Assembly: GCA_947494445.1 (NCBI GenBank)
Contig: CANLVD010000014.1
Coordinates: 1 to 64,000 of the forward strand
From: an uncultured Paracoccaceae bacterium
GTDB lineage: Bacteria > Pseudomonadota > Alphaproteobacteria > Rhodobacterales > Rhodobacteraceae
Length of the DNA: 64,000 nt
Direction of reading: 5' to 3'
This document shows positions 1 through 6,912 of the stretch, one piece after another. Position numbers and translations under genes: made by a program. Every line of letters starts with the position of its first letter. The first letter of the stretch is position 1. The notes under the pieces were generated by a model. The model was not told the origin of the DNA and did no database searches. It saw only the letters and a program-made list of their open reading frames with translations.

Positions 1-121
1 GGACTTCGGCGGGTCGGAGGAAAACGGATTGACTGTGCAGTATCGCCCTAGTGGAATTTGGCTCTGTCGCTTTGATGCATGTGGCGAGACCGCGCTTCAT
101 TGGACTAGTTGCTGGCCAGAC
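1..121. other. Window edge, no confirmed gene
   Basis: A frame is open from position 2 to a stop at 140-142 on the plus strand (46 codons, starting DFGGSEENG), which could be the 3' end of a gene beginning outside the window. It has three cysteines but no recognisable family. Confidence 0.2.
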
Positions 122-137
122 GTCCACCGCGGTGGAC
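122..137. promoter_or_regulatory. 16-bp palindrome after repC, candidate partition site (parS)
   Basis: GTCCACCGCGGTGGAC is a perfect 16-bp palindrome ending two bases before the repC stop codon. repABC plasmids carry palindromes in or next to the operon that act as ParB (RepB) binding sites. A related half-site, GTCCACCG, recurs at 1276-1283 between repB and repC. The partition role is inferred from position and symmetry. Confidence 0.5.
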
Positions 138-138
138 A

Positions 139-1194
139 CTAGGCGGTTTGCATAGCAGTTTTGGACAGACGCTTGATCAAAGCCACTGGATCAAACTGGT
201 CTTGACGTTGGCCCAAGGTGATACTGTGAAAATACGCTCCAAAGTCCCTGATGCGTTTTCCAAGTTGTAGCATGATGAAGATCGCGCATGACGCTTTCTG
301 AGCTCCAACTGCATTCTTGGCTTTCTCGAATGTATCTCGGTGAATCCCCATCATGGGTGCAAGTGTTCGAGCATGGTTTTCAATGTCCAACCAGCTTCTA
401 AGTCTCTCTTTGGAGAACGATGTCGCTTGATCGCAAACTGAGGTTAGCAAGTCTGGTTTCAGAGCTTCATTGCCTAGGTTGCTATCTAAATCTTTTTTTT
501 CTTCTTCAGACTTAGATTGGTGCCGGACAGTTTGTCCGTCATTGGCGGGCAATTCTACAGTTTCTGGTGGGTCATCTGGGGTATGCAAACTCTGGCATTC
601 TCTGTCTGTGTCTGCGAGCAGCGCGTGGTATTCAGGGAGGCTCAGCTTCCTGCGTAGAGCTTTCCGTGCGTGGTTGATGAATGTGTTGCTGGGATCATGC
701 TCTTCCAAATGGGCGAGCTTTGTAAGGATCTGTTTTCGGGCAAATATCCGATCCCGTCGGTTATTTTCCATCTCATGTGCGATGGCGACAAGCTCGTTCG
801 CGCGTTGGAGGAGGGGGGCTAGAGACAGTCCATAGCTGATGCATTGACCGCCGGATGAGCGAACGCGGTAGCGCTTTCGGTTCGAGCTGTCATTGCGCTT
901 GATGAAACCGAGTTCAACGAAACGGTTGATGTGTCTGCGGAGGGTCCGTTCGTCGATACCACCGACGCGCTGGCAAATCGAGTTGTTGGACGCGAAAACC
1001 GTATCGCCATGGCCTGGTTTCAAGAAACTGAGCATTGCTTGAAGTGTTTGGATATGGCCAGGACGTAGACCGAACACGCTGCGTGCATCTCTCAGTGCCC
1101 TGAAGATGGTCCAAATGTCGGTTTTAGCCGCAGAAATTGGACCGCGTGATGCATCAGCGCCAGCGGTTCCGATCGATAGTTTTGTAAATGCCAT
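139..1194 (-). CDS. repC: Plasmid replication initiator RepC
   Basis: This is the replication initiator of a repABC plasmid and probably binds an origin within its own coding region, as known for the family. The N-terminal half carries a winged-helix-like region with an LRRHINRFVELGFI segment, followed by a charged linker and a C-terminal alpha-helical part. It lies third in the repA-repB-repC order. I prefer the ATG at 1194 (351 aa, starting MAFTKLSIG) over an upstream in-frame ATG at 1281, because the extra 29 residues look like untranslated leader and would overlap the antisense-RNA region. No strong Shine-Dalgarno is visible, which fits tight translational control. Expression is probably limited by the counter-transcribed RNA encoded on the opposite strand just upstream. 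Confidence 0.88.
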   Translation of the reverse strand: MAFTKLSIGTAGADASRGPISAAKTDIWTIFRALRDARSVFGLRPGHIQTLQAMLSFLKPGHGDTVFASNNSICQRVGGIDERTLRRHINRFVELGFIKRNDSSNRKRYRVRSSGGQCISYGLSLAPLLQRANELVAIAHEMENNRRDRIFARKQILTKLAHLEEHDPSNTFINHARKALRRKLSLPEYHALLADTDRECQSLHTPDDPPETVELPANDGQTVRHQSKSEEEKKDLDSNLGNEALKPDLLTSVCDQATSFSKERLRSWLDIENHARTLAPMMGIHRDTFEKAKNAVGAQKASCAIFIMLQLGKRIRDFGAYFHSITLGQRQDQFDPVALIKRLSKTAMQTA

Positions 1195-1275
1195 GGTTTG
1201 TTCACGACGACCGTTTGGCCCGCAACTTCCCAGTCTCTTCCCAAAATTTCGCTCAGGAAAAGGCAATAAAAATCC

Positions 1276-1293
1276 GTCCACCGAATCGGTGAC
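1276..1293. repeat. Partial copy of the repC-side palindrome
   Basis: GTCCACCG-AAT-CGGTGAC repeats the left half of the palindrome at 122-137 and contains a CACCG-AAT-CGGTG hairpin. It sits in the leader of repC. It could be a second, degenerate RepB site or part of the repC leader structure. Confidence 0.35.
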
Positions 1294-1295
1294 TC

Positions 1296-1384
1296 TTGAC
1301 CGGTTTGCTGGAGGTTGCTACATCATGAGTGCTAATCGAATGATGAGGGCTCTCCAGGGGAAACTTTGGGGGGCTCTTTTCTTT
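1296..1384 (+). ncRNA. Candidate counter-transcribed RNA (inc RNA) antisense to the repC leader
   Basis: repABC plasmids encode a short antisense RNA between repB and repC that represses repC. Here the plus strand offers a -35-like TTGACC at 1296-1301, a weak -10 (TACATC, 1319-1324), and then a wobble-rich hairpin, GCTCTCCA at 1349-1356 pairing with TGGGGGGC at 1367-1374, followed by TCTTTTCTTT. That gives an RNA of about 55 nt starting near 1330 with an intrinsic terminator. The position and strand are as expected, but the -10 is poor. Confidence 0.45.
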
Positions 1385-1432
1385 CTGGTCTTCGCTTTTC
1401 TCCTCTGCTCGCGTTACTCTGTGTGGCTTGGG

Positions 1433-2401
1433 TTAGGACCCAGAGCCGCTCTCATTCCGCCACTGTTCGAAGAGCTGCAAAAGCGTTGCCTCCGCGCGCT
1501 CTTCGAGCCATCGGCCGAATTCTGGGTTGTCCTTCTTGGCGATCTTGATGGCGATCGTTTTCTGATCGACTGTCAGCGTTCCCACAGAGCTACCGTCCCC
1601 ATCTTTGACGACGGACGTTAGGCTGCGGTTGTCTTGCTTCTTGTTGCTACGCGCCTTGTTCGAGCATGCCGAGTAGACTGCCTGAAACTTCTCCGCGCTT
1701 GGAGTGTCGTCGGGCAGGGCGGCAATCGCCTCTTTGGCCGTGTTCACCAGATCTATATTTTTCGAGAACGCGGCCAGGTCACCCCATTGCCGTCGTCCGA
1801 TGCCATGTGCCGGCCCGATCAGCTGTACAAGCCCTTCTGGCAGTTGCTCTATGACGACGCGATGGTTGGATACGCCCTGCCGTGTCAAGCCTAGAGCATC
1901 CTGAATTACGTTTGGCTTGTAACCTGATTCCTGCATCTCTTTGATAAAAAGAGATTTCTCGATGAAAGACGGGTCTAGTCTGAGGTTGTTCTCTTGGCCC
2001 TGTGCGATCAGAGATGCGTCGTCATCCAAGGTTCGAACGATCGCCTTGACCGTTCCGCCGACCATGCGGATTGCTGCAAGTCTGCGTCGGCCGTAGATGA
2101 TACGGTATCTGTCCGGTTGGGCCGATGGACGGACCATAATTGGCACTTGTTGCCCATGCTTGCGAATGCTTTCGGCCAACTCATCAATACTGGAATCCTC
2201 GAGCACCAACCGATCGCGCAGACCATCCATGTCAATCTGATCGGGCTCGATGTCCCGAATGGAATTCGCGGTGATCTCGCGCAAAGAGTCGCGCAAGCCG
2301 CCAACAGATCCTGGCAGTTTTGCCGCTTTCGGCGGGGTAGGGGAGGGGGCCGCGCTCTCCTTCTCGTCCTTTGGAGGCTGATTGAAGATATTTCGGGCCA
2401 T
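1433..2401 (-). CDS. repB: Plasmid partition protein RepB (ParB family)
   Basis: This centromere-binding partition protein partners RepA for plasmid segregation. The central region shows the ParB/Spo0J core: a YRIIYGRRRLAA segment (ParB box II, GRRR), then EKSLFIKEMQESGY and the helix-turn-helix LGLTRQGVSNHRVVIEQLP. The C-terminus is a charged dimerisation region. The ATG at 2401 (322 aa, MARNIFNQPP) overlaps the repA stop by one base (TGATG), pointing to translational coupling; the five-residue longer start inside repA is less likely. The likely DNA target is the palindrome beyond repC. Confidence 0.92.
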   Translation of the reverse strand: MARNIFNQPPKDEKESAAPSPTPPKAAKLPGSVGGLRDSLREITANSIRDIEPDQIDMDGLRDRLVLEDSSIDELAESIRKHGQQVPIMVRPSAQPDRYRIIYGRRRLAAIRMVGGTVKAIVRTLDDDASLIAQGQENNLRLDPSFIEKSLFIKEMQESGYKPNVIQDALGLTRQGVSNHRVVIEQLPEGLVQLIGPAHGIGRRQWGDLAAFSKNIDLVNTAKEAIAALPDDTPSAEKFQAVYSACSNKARSNKKQDNRSLTSVVKDGDGSSVGTLTVDQKTIAIKIAKKDNPEFGRWLEERAEATLLQLFEQWRNESGSGS

Positions 2402-3600
2402 CAGCGACGCCCCCATGCCATTTGGATTGTTTGTTCCAACTCATCGCCAACGCCGTTCACGCTGGTCAGAGCGCGATCAATCGTTTTCCTGATGAACTGG
2501 CTCGGATCAACTTCGTAGACGGTTTGCTGGGTCATACCGGCGTCCGAGATTGCTGTAGACTTCAGCATTGGCTCAGTCATGACCTGTCCGGCCAAGATCG
2601 ATCTCAGGTAGCCCGCCATCTGGGTCTGAGGCCCGTCCGACGGCTCGTATCTCGTGATCAAGAACTTTACGAAGTCCCATGTAACGCGCCGGCCAATGGC
2701 TTCTTCGACAGCCTTTACTGTTTCCGAAGCAAGTTTCAGGAACTGGCTCATCGAAGCAATGTCGAGCATGCCTGGTACGACCGTTACCAGGAGTCCCGTC
2801 GAGGCTGCCAACGCCGTTAGGGTCAGAAAGCCAAGTTGAGGCGGGCAGTCGATCAGCACGATGTCGTAACTCGCCTCAACTTCCTCAAGCGCTAAGGCGA
2901 GGCGCTCCGCAAATATGGGCTGCACCCGACGGGCGAGGGCGTTTGCCGTCTCAGTTTCGTATTCCGAGAGCATTAGGCCCGCCGGAACCATATCGAGCTT
3001 ATGGAAGTAGGTCGTTTGGATGACGGCTGAGAGTGGAACTTGCTCCTCATATCTCAGAGCATCATAGATTGTGCCGCCTTCAGCGAACTCGAGCTCAGGC
3101 CGAAAACCGAAAAAAGTGGTCAAACTTGCCTGCGGATCGAGATCCAAGACCAACACTCGGTAACCTCGCAAAGCATACCGTTGTGCAAGATGGATCGTTG
3201 CTGTTGTTTTTGACGATCCGCCTTTGAAATTGACTACAGATATCACCTGGAGACGATCGCCTTCACGTCGACCGGGGCGGTAGCTTTCTGCGTTCTTTCC
3301 GGTGCGCCCCAGAATATCGCGCAGCTTATCGATCTCTTGGGCCGTGTAGAACCGGTGTCCGCGGTTGTCTGTATGAACTTCCGGGAAGCTGCCGTCCTTG
3401 TGCCGGTTGCGCAGGTTAGATGTGCTAACGCGCAGGAGGCTGGCAACTTCGGTAGAACTGAAACGGCGCAGGGACTTTCGTTCTTCGGGCTCGAAAGCGA
3501 TCTTCATCTGGCGATCCAAAGATTCAGCCAGATTGTCGGCAAATGCTCCGATGTCGGAAGAGCCTATGCCTTGCGCGTATCCAACGTTACGATCATCCAT
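2401..3600 (-). CDS. repA: Plasmid partition ATPase RepA (ParA family)
   Basis: This Walker-type ATPase drives plasmid segregation and, in repABC systems, autorepresses the operon together with RepB. A MerR-like DNA-binding region occupies about residues 45-95 (FSSTEVASLLRVSTSNLRNR). The deviant Walker A, KGGSSKTT, is at 126-133, the A' motif DLDPQ follows at about 153-157, and Walker B is IVLIDCPP at 247-254. The length (399 aa) is typical. It is the first gene of the operon; its promoter region carries nested inverted repeats and a DnaA box. Confidence 0.93.
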   Translation of the reverse strand: MDDRNVGYAQGIGSSDIGAFADNLAESLDRQMKIAFEPEERKSLRRFSSTEVASLLRVSTSNLRNRHKDGSFPEVHTDNRGHRFYTAQEIDKLRDILGRTGKNAESYRPGRREGDRLQVISVVNFKGGSSKTTATIHLAQRYALRGYRVLVLDLDPQASLTTFFGFRPELEFAEGGTIYDALRYEEQVPLSAVIQTTYFHKLDMVPAGLMLSEYETETANALARRVQPIFAERLALALEEVEASYDIVLIDCPPQLGFLTLTALAASTGLLVTVVPGMLDIASMSQFLKLASETVKAVEEAIGRRVTWDFVKFLITRYEPSDGPQTQMAGYLRSILAGQVMTEPMLKSTAISDAGMTQQTVYEVDPSQFIRKTIDRALTSVNGVGDELEQTIQMAWGRR

Positions 3601-3942
3601 GTCCTGCCGCCCACTCTCGGCCTCTGTTGAGGCTCTTGGTCATTCTGACGGTGTGCAGCGCGTCTGACGCGTTTTGCCGTCAGGACGGGAATGCCACGAT
3701 CAAGTGAGTCCGGCAAGTAGAATCTAGATGTAGTGTGAAAGTTATCCACAGCACCAATACGTACAGTCACATTAAGATAACCGCAAGTTGTTGATTTTAT
3801 AGCAATAAGTCCACAAGACCGTGCTTCAAGCCACTCATGAGGATTGTTTGGACGGTATTGGCTAAACCCATGCAACCAATGGCACAATTGACCTTCTGAC
3901 GGTGTTTGGAGCGATAGATTCAGCTGTTTGAGCCTCTGCTAG
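3601..3942. promoter_or_regulatory. repA upstream region: nested inverted repeats and DnaA box
   Basis: This 342-bp gene-free stretch holds an outer inverted repeat (CTGACGG at 3645-3651, CCGTCAG at 3677-3683) around a tight inner one (CGCGTC-T-GACGCG, 3659-3671), and a perfect DnaA box TTATCCACA at 3742-3750. A short minus-strand ORF across it has no family resemblance and is ignored. The repeats are good candidates for RepA/RepB operators. The DnaA box is unusual because repABC origins usually lie in repC. Confidence 0.5.
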
Positions 3943-4851
3943 TTACAGTTGGGAGTGAGCCGATTCTGATGAAATTAGGCCAAGCCGCTCCGCTCGTTCG
4001 AGCAACATTTTGACCGAAGACGGCTGCCAGCTGGCACGACCTCGAGGGGTCCGTTCGCGCATCGATTCCAGCCGGTCGCAGATCGCCTGCAGCGTGATTT
4101 CGGGGTCCGCGCCCTTGATCGCTGCGACGATGGCCGGCAGGCGGTCATCGGTTTCGCGGCGTCCGGCGCGGCCAAGCACCTCGGCAGGAAGGAACCCGTT
4201 GCGCACATATGCCTTCACAGCGCGGAGCAGTCGGCTTTGTGTCCAATGGCGATCTGGGGGCAGGGGGCCATTGATGATCCGCAGCAGGTCTTCCCAGGCC
4301 ATATCCGGCCGCAAGCGGCGCACATGGGGCACCCAATCCTGCGCGGTCTCGTTGAGGCGCTCCATGTAGCCGTCCTGTCGCGCCAGCCGCACCTTACGCA
4401 GCGCAGCGGGATCCTTGGCGCGTAGCCCAGGATTGCCACCAACGCGCCCTTTGGCGCGCGCAGAGGCAAGCCCGGCCTTTGTGCGCTCACGTATCAGCGC
4501 GCGCTCGAACTCGGCCGCGGCGCCCAGAACCTGCAATGTGAACTTGCCCTGCGGGGAAGCGGTGTCGATGGGGTCCTGCAGGGAGCGGAAGAAAGCTCCC
4601 TTGGCCTCCAGACGTTCGATCACCTCCAGCAAGTGCGACAGAGATCGCGCAAGCCGGTCGATCCGTACGACAACCAGCGTGTCGCCGCTCTGGACGCGTT
4701 CGAGCACGCGTGCCAGCACCGGTCGCGCGCGATTGCCGCCCGAGGCGTGCTCTTCAAAGATCTCGACGCAACCCGCAGTTTGCAGGGCCTCAGACTGGGG
4801 CAGGGGGGTCTGATCCTCTGTGGAAACACGGGCGTAGCCTATCAGGGGCAT
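3943..4851 (-). CDS. Serine recombinase (resolvase/invertase family)
   Basis: This is a site-specific recombinase of the small-serine type with an extended C-terminus. The N-terminal resolvase domain (about 1-145) shows YARVSTEDQ with catalytic Ser10, RIDRLARSLSHLLE, and GKFTLQVLGAAAEFERALIRERT. After about residue 150, instead of a short helix-turn-helix, there is about 150 aa of Arg-rich sequence, longer than a Tn3 resolvase (about 185 aa). On plasmids such proteins resolve multimers or move small elements. The gene is divergent from an RHE_PE00001-type gene, with a 226-bp AT-rich spacer that may contain its recombination site. No transposase lies beside it. Confidence 0.9.
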   Translation of the reverse strand: MPLIGYARVSTEDQTPLPQSEALQTAGCVEIFEEHASGGNRARPVLARVLERVQSGDTLVVVRIDRLARSLSHLLEVIERLEAKGAFFRSLQDPIDTASPQGKFTLQVLGAAAEFERALIRERTKAGLASARAKGRVGGNPGLRAKDPAALRKVRLARQDGYMERLNETAQDWVPHVRRLRPDMAWEDLLRIINGPLPPDRHWTQSRLLRAVKAYVRNGFLPAEVLGRAGRRETDDRLPAIVAAIKGADPEITLQAICDRLESMRERTPRGRASWQPSSVKMLLERAERLGLISSESAHSQL

Positions 4852-4920
4852 GAAATCGAGCCGTTTGCAATTTAACGTATCGCAATTAAACGACCGTTTG
4901 TAAATGAATGCAAGTCAGCG
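4852..4920. repeat. AT-rich repeats next to the recombinase, candidate recombination site
   Basis: Between 4861 and 4905 the sequence CCGTTTGCAA recurs as CCGTTTGTAA, with TTTAA/TTAAA inverted repeats in between. Serine recombinases usually act on paired imperfect inverted repeats beside their own gene, so this is the natural place for the site. There is no direct evidence beyond position and repetition. Confidence 0.25.
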
Positions 4921-5050
4921 CTCTCTTGTCGTGCTCGTCCAAAAACCCTTGGTATCCTTAGCTCAAGCGCGATCTGAGAGGTTCCACCGGCAGTCGCGTG
5001 CGCATACAATATAAAGAGCAAAAGCAACCGCCACAAAAATGCTTGGGTAA

Positions 5051-5076
5051 TGTGCAAAAGATCAGTATTTTGCACA
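5051..5076. promoter_or_regulatory. Perfect 9-bp inverted repeat abutting a start codon, probable operator
   Basis: TGTGCAAAA (5051-5059) and TTTTGCACA (5068-5076) form a perfect inverted repeat with an 8-bp spacer, ending one base before the ATG at 5078. It replaces any visible Shine-Dalgarno. Binding there would block both transcription and initiation, so autorepression by the helix-turn-helix protein encoded downstream is likely. Confidence 0.55.
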
Positions 5077-5077
5077 T

Positions 5078-6148
5078 ATGAAGACCCAAGCATCAGCTTT
5101 TAATAATGATTTCGAAGACCCCCTCATCACAATCGAGGAGGATGAAGAGGCTCACGAAGAGGATCTCTGGTTTCTGCCGGGGCCACTCGAGGAAGAACCG
5201 GATGATTTGCCTCCCGGGCCACGGGCAGAACCGCCCGACACGGCTGTCATCGAAGACTGGGCAAAGGCAGAAGGCGTTCATGCCGCGCGACTGGCACGGG
5301 TCGCTGGACGCCTGGGTGGCTTGGATGACCGGCTGCTGCGCGGCCCGGAAGGCTGGCGGCATCGGCTTGCCTTGATCGAGGCAGCGGATCTTAGCTGGTT
5401 CGCAGGGGACCGGGTAAGTTCTGAACGCCTGGCGCTATGGGTATCAATGCGGTTGTCAGGTGCACAGGATGACCCAAATACCCTGGCACGCGCCCACTGG
5501 GCTGTTCGGCGCCTGACAGGCGGGCCCGGACCAACGGCTGACTTGGCCGGCTTCCTCGATCGTCGCGATCCCGAGAACATCGAAGACAGTGCCGAGCGGC
5601 TTGAGGATCGCGCGGGCGGATGGCTGGACGTCATGACAGCCGCAGCCGGGCTCCACCCAATCACGCGGGCTTGCATGGGCTTTCATCTCTGGAGCCTGGC
5701 GGGCCTCGGGCAGCACGGCGACCAGATGGAAGCCGCGGTTACCGCGTCCAGGATCGCGGCTTGCGACGGAAGCGGCGCCGTCTTCGCGCCGCTGGCTATG
5801 GGCGGGGCAGGGGGGCTGCGTGTCTCAGGCTTGCCATCCGAACGCTTGGCACGCTGGTTGGATGGGATGAACAGCGCAATTCTGACGGCGATGCGAACAC
5901 TTGACGATATTGAAGCGTGGACGGGTCGGGCAGAAAACGTCATGGCGCAATTGTCTGGCCGCACGCCGCTGGCCTTGCGAAGAACTTTCTCTCAGTGGCC
6001 CTTGGTCTCAGCCCCAATGGCTGAGGCGACGACTGGAGCCAGTCGCGCCGCCGTTCAGCGCAATCTCGCGTGGATGGAGGCAAGCGGTTTGATCCGCGAG
6101 GTGACGGGGCAGGGGCGATACCGGATGTGGAAAGCTAGTGGAGTATAG
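5078..6148 (+). CDS. RHE_PE00001-family helix-turn-helix protein
   Basis: This resembles the plasmid-borne RHE_PE00001 family of rhizobia and Rhodobacterales. The first 60 residues are very acidic and Pro-rich. A helical region follows (VAGRLGGLDDRLLRG... ALIEAADLSWFAGD), matching the conserved start of that family. The last 60 residues form a winged helix (PLVSAPMAEATTGASRAAVQRNLAWMEASGLIREV) ending in GRYRMWKA, also typical. The function is unknown; the family is found next to plasmid recombination and replication genes, and DNA binding is likely. The family assignment comes from memory of its motifs. The gene is divergent from the recombinase. Confidence 0.7.
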   Translation: MKTQASAFNNDFEDPLITIEEDEEAHEEDLWFLPGPLEEEPDDLPPGPRAEPPDTAVIEDWAKAEGVHAARLARVAGRLGGLDDRLLRGPEGWRHRLALIEAADLSWFAGDRVSSERLALWVSMRLSGAQDDPNTLARAHWAVRRLTGGPGPTADLAGFLDRRDPENIEDSAERLEDRAGGWLDVMTAAAGLHPITRACMGFHLWSLAGLGQHGDQMEAAVTASRIAACDGSGAVFAPLAMGGAGGLRVSGLPSERLARWLDGMNSAILTAMRTLDDIEAWTGRAENVMAQLSGRTPLALRRTFSQWPLVSAPMAEATTGASRAAVQRNLAWMEASGLIREVTGQGRYRMWKASGV

Positions 6149-6171
6149 CCCATCCGACATAGGACTGGGCT
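6147..6171 (+). terminator. Weak hairpin after the RHE_PE00001-type gene
   Basis: AGCCCA (6147-6152) can pair with TGGGCT (6166-6171) across a 13-nt loop, overlapping the stop codon of the gene. There is no T-run, so termination is only a suggestion. The rest of the gap to 6329 shows nothing else. Confidence 0.25.
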
Positions 6172-6329
6172 TGTCCAATGAGCTAGCCGATCTATTCGGA
6201 GTTCGAAGCATTCTGTCTGTGTGAAACTGCCATCTGAGTCCTAGCACCGCGAAGAGCAGGCATTCAAAATCGACAGCATATAGGCAAGTTCCTCCCGTAG
6301 CTTCTTAACTCGTGGAGATCTTCAACCTT

Positions 6330-6764
6330 TCACGGAATATACCGTGCACCCGGTCCTTCTGCTCCCAATACGTCGTCAGGGTTGGCTAATGCGCAACGCT
6401 CCACGCTGAGGCATCCGCACCCGATGCAGATCTTCAGCTTGTCGCGGAGTGCTGTAAGCGTCTCAATCCGCGCGGTCAGGTCTGCATGCCAGATCGCCGA
6501 CAAACGTTCCCAATCCGCCGTGTCGGGCGCGCGGCCTTTGGGGAGGTGGTCGAGGGCAGCGGAGATTTCGCCCAAGGTCACTCCTGAGCGCTGCGCGACT
6601 TTGATCACGGCGACCCGGCGCAGCGTTTCGCGTGGATAGACCCGTCGGTTCGCGCCATCGCGCTGCGATGTAATCAGACCCCGGCGTTCGTAAAAGTGGA
6701 GCGTTGAGATGGGCAAGCCCGCGCGAGCGGACATCTGACCGATGGTTAGCATTCTGTCTGGCAT
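6330..6764 (-). CDS. soxR: Redox-sensing MerR-family activator SoxR
   Basis: SoxR is a homodimeric activator whose [2Fe-2S] cluster senses redox-cycling compounds. The MerR helix-turn-helix is at the N-terminus (TIGQMSARAGLPISTLHFYERRGLI), followed by the dimerisation helix. The cluster ligands are in CIGCGCLSVERC: Cys113, Cys116, Cys118 and Cys124, the exact SoxR spacing. At 144 aa it is slightly shorter than the enteric protein. It is divergent from an EamA/MATE exporter pair with a SoxR box between them, so it most likely controls those pumps rather than soxS, as in other non-enteric bacteria. Confidence 0.93.
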   Translation of the reverse strand: MPDRMLTIGQMSARAGLPISTLHFYERRGLITSQRDGANRRVYPRETLRRVAVIKVAQRSGVTLGEISAALDHLPKGRAPDTADWERLSAIWHADLTARIETLTALRDKLKICIGCGCLSVERCALANPDDVLGAEGPGARYIP

Positions 6765-6787
6765 TTTCAGTTTTCACTTTTTTATTG

Positions 6788-6818
6788 TTGACCTCAACCA
6801 ATGTTGAGCCGTTAGGCC
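6788..6818 (+). promoter_or_regulatory. SoxR box in an elongated-spacer promoter
   Basis: CTCAAC-CAAT-GTTGAG (6793-6808) matches the core of the SoxR operator. It sits between a -35 TTGACC (6788-6793) and a -10-like TAGGCC (6813-6818) 19 bp away, the long spacer typical of MerR-family promoters. It faces the exporter operon and also lies just upstream of soxR. Confidence 0.65.
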
Positions 6819-6840
6819 TATGAGAATCAAGGAGAATAAC

Positions 6841-6912
6841 GTGACCGAGAATGCACCGTCCTCAAACGCCCGCCAGAACAGCCACTTGCCCGAGCCGAGG
6901 ACGATGCGGTGA
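6841..6912 (+). CDS. Short leader ORF (23 aa) before the EamA exporter
   Basis: A GTG at 6841 follows a strong AAGGAG (6829-6834) at 6-nt spacing and opens a 24-codon frame. Its TGA (6910-6912) overlaps the GTG start of the exporter (6909). This is the best ribosome-binding site in the leader, so it is either a translated leader peptide coupled to the exporter or the true N-terminus of the exporter separated by a frameshift. The peptide (starting MTENAPSSNARQ) has no recognisable motif. Confidence 0.4.
   Translation: MTENAPSSNARQNSHLPEPRTMR

Noticed and set aside
470-835. Plus-strand frame opposite repC
   Set aside because: Shadow of repC; Ser/Arg-rich and without a family pattern.
3564-3887. 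107-codon minus-strand frame upstream of repA
   Set aside because: It overlaps the repA start and the regulatory repeats and has no recognisable features.
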